Part shown: positions 6,045 to 7,155 of the stretch, in pieces
Layout: every line of letters starts with the position of its first letter
How positions within the stretch are numbered: the stretch's first letter is position 1
Assembly: GCA_964449135.1 (NCBI GenBank)
Contig: CAYUXZ010000070.1
Location: 1 to 7,155, forward strand
Reading direction: 5' to 3'
DNA length: 7,155 bases
From: SZAS-103 sp964449135
GTDB lineage: Bacteria > Pseudomonadota > Gammaproteobacteria > Xanthomonadales > Xanthomonadaceae
Notes under the pieces: model-generated
The model's input: the letters and a program-made list of their open reading frames with translations, nothing else
What the model was told of the DNA's origin: nothing
Databases searched by the model: none
Made by a program: the position numbers and the translations under genes

Positions 6045-7155
6045 ATGAAAACCGATTTCCGAACCGCTTTCATGCTCCTGTCGCTGTTCTGCGTGTTCGC
6101 GGTTTCCACGGCGCTTGCGCAAACCGCGCCCGCGCCCGCGAAACCGCAAGCCGAGGCGAAGAAGGCCGATGTGCCCGAACGCGAGGGCGAAGTGCCGCTC
6201 GCGGAAATCCAGCGCTACGTCGCGGTCTATCGCGCGGTCAAGCAGGCCTACGTGGACAAGGTCGGCAACCGCAAGCTGATGCAGGCCTCGGTGAGGGGAC
6301 TGCTCACCGACCTGGATCCGCACAGCGCCTACCTCGACAAGGCCGAATCCGAGCAGCTCGACCAGGATACCAACGGCGCCTACGAAGGCATCGGCGTGGA
6401 AGTCATGCAGCTTCCGGACCGCAGCCTGCGCGTGGTCGCGCCGATCGACGGCACGCCCGCCGCGCGCGCGGGAATCAAGGCCGGCGACGTGATCGTCGCG
6501 ATTGACGGCAAGCCCATCGACGCGGACAACGCCGACAGCGCGAGCATCAGCCTGCGCGGGCCTCCGGGCAGCGTGGTCAAGCTCAGCGTGGTGCGCGACG
6601 GCTCCGACACGCCGATGATCGTCGTGGTCAAGCGCGACGTGATCAAGGTCCAGAGCGTGCGCACGCGCCTGCTCGAGCCGGGCTACGGCTACGTGCGCCT
6701 GTCCAATTTCCAGATCGACACCGCGACCGACATGGCCCGGCAGATCGCCGAGCTGTCAGCGCGCAACCGCGCGCCGCTGCGCGGGATCGTGCTCGACCTG
6801 CGCAGCAATCCGGGTGGCCTGCTCGACGCCGCGGTCGAGGCGGCCGACGATTTCCTCGACAGCGGCACGATCGTTTCGACCAAGGGGCGACTGCCCTCGG
6901 CGAACGCGACCTACACCGCGACGCCCGGCGACCTGCTGAACGGCGCGCCGATCGTGGTGCTCATCGATGGCGGCACCGCGAGCGCGTCGGAGGTGCTCGC
7001 CGGCGCACTGCACGATTCGCACCGCGCGTTGGTCGTCGGCAGCCGCAGCTTCGGCAAGGGTTCGGTGCAGACCATCCTGCCGCTGGACAACGGCGATTCG
7101 ATCAAGCTCACCACCGCGCGCTACTACACGCCCAGCGGCCGCTCGATCCAGGCGC
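6045..7155 (+). CDS. ctpA: S41 C-terminal processing peptidase, 3' end missing
   Basis: The first 370 codons of a periplasmic tail-specific serine protease; the frame is open to the window edge. A signal peptide (MKTDFRTAFMLL...STALA, cleavage after about A25) is followed by a Pro/Ala linker, a helical segment containing LTDLDPHSAYLD, a PDZ domain (about 113-190, starting YEGIGVEV and including AGIKAGDVIVAIDG), and the S41 core from about 213 (YGYVRLSNFQ; VLDLRSNPGGLLDAAV). The Ser-Lys pair is present: S313 in GGTASASEV and K338 in FGKGSVQ, 25 residues apart as in known family members, with Q342 four residues on. ATG 6045 is the first in-frame start after the TGA at 6015-6017 that ends envC; the gap is 27 bases and the ribosome site is poor. 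Relatives include E. coli Prc and Pseudomonas CtpA, which degrade cell-wall hydrolases with lipoprotein partners. The substrate here is unknown. Confidence 0.95.
   Translation, partial: MKTDFRTAFMLLSLFCVFAVSTALAQTAPAPAKPQAEAKKADVPEREGEVPLAEIQRYVAVYRAVKQAYVDKVGNRKLMQASVRGLLTDLDPHSAYLDKAESEQLDQDTNGAYEGIGVEVMQLPDRSLRVVAPIDGTPAARAGIKAGDVIVAIDGKPIDADNADSASISLRGPPGSVVKLSVVRDGSDTPMIVVVKRDVIKVQSVRTRLLEPGYGYVRLSNFQIDTATDMARQIAELSARNRAPLRGIVLDLRSNPGGLLDAAVEAADDFLDSGTIVSTKGRLPSANATYTATPGDLLNGAPIVVLIDGGTASASEVLAGALHDSHRALVVGSRSFGKGSVQTILPLDNGDSIKLTTARYYTPSGRSIQA

Noticed and set aside
4659..6323. Minus-strand open frame of 554 codons opposite envC and the start of the protease gene
   Set aside because: It covers parts of three well-supported + strand genes and has no family motif; its composition reflects the complement of their codons.

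Overview
The window comes from a GC-rich gammaproteobacterium, most likely of the order Lysobacterales (Xanthomonadales; Rhodanobacteraceae or Xanthomonadaceae). This rests on the style of the 23S/5S sequences, the strongly GC-biased third codon positions, and the order gpmI - envC-like - S41 protease. The exact family is an inference; a search with the rRNA end would settle it.

Layout. Positions 1-651 are the distal end of a ribosomal RNA operon on the + strand: the 3' end of 23S (cut by the window edge), a 23S-5S spacer of about 150 bases without a tRNA, and a complete 5S gene. A strong intrinsic terminator (665-703) closes it. Positions 704-912 are non-coding and packed with hairpins, including a perfect 22-bp inverted repeat (751-800). 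Two minus-strand genes converge on the rRNA operon: a small predicted lipoprotein built of seven 18-19-residue VNG repeats (2477-3133), then a Y-family DNA polymerase of the ImpB-like group (913-2382). A divergent control region (3134-3246) separates them from a + strand cluster: gpmI (3247-4788), an EnvC-like factor with a degenerate LytM domain (4785-6017, joined to gpmI by a GTGA overlap), and an S41/C-terminal processing protease (6045 to the window edge, incomplete).

How the genes work together. gpmI is glycolytic. The next two genes encode exported cell-envelope proteins: a coiled-coil protein with a non-catalytic LytM domain, expected to activate cell-wall amidases at division, and a PDZ-containing periplasmic protease of a family that in other gammaproteobacteria destroys peptidoglycan hydrolases. 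The set therefore couples a housekeeping enzyme to control of cell-wall cutting. The Y-family polymerase is expected to do translesion synthesis. The VNG-repeat lipoprotein has no function I can assign and is the least understood gene here.

I found no CRISPR array, insertion sequence, toxin-antitoxin pair or phage gene. Most of the window is ordinary core genome. The points most worth a second look are the repeat lipoprotein, the hairpin cluster behind the rRNA operon, and the catalytically dead LytM protein coupled to gpmI.
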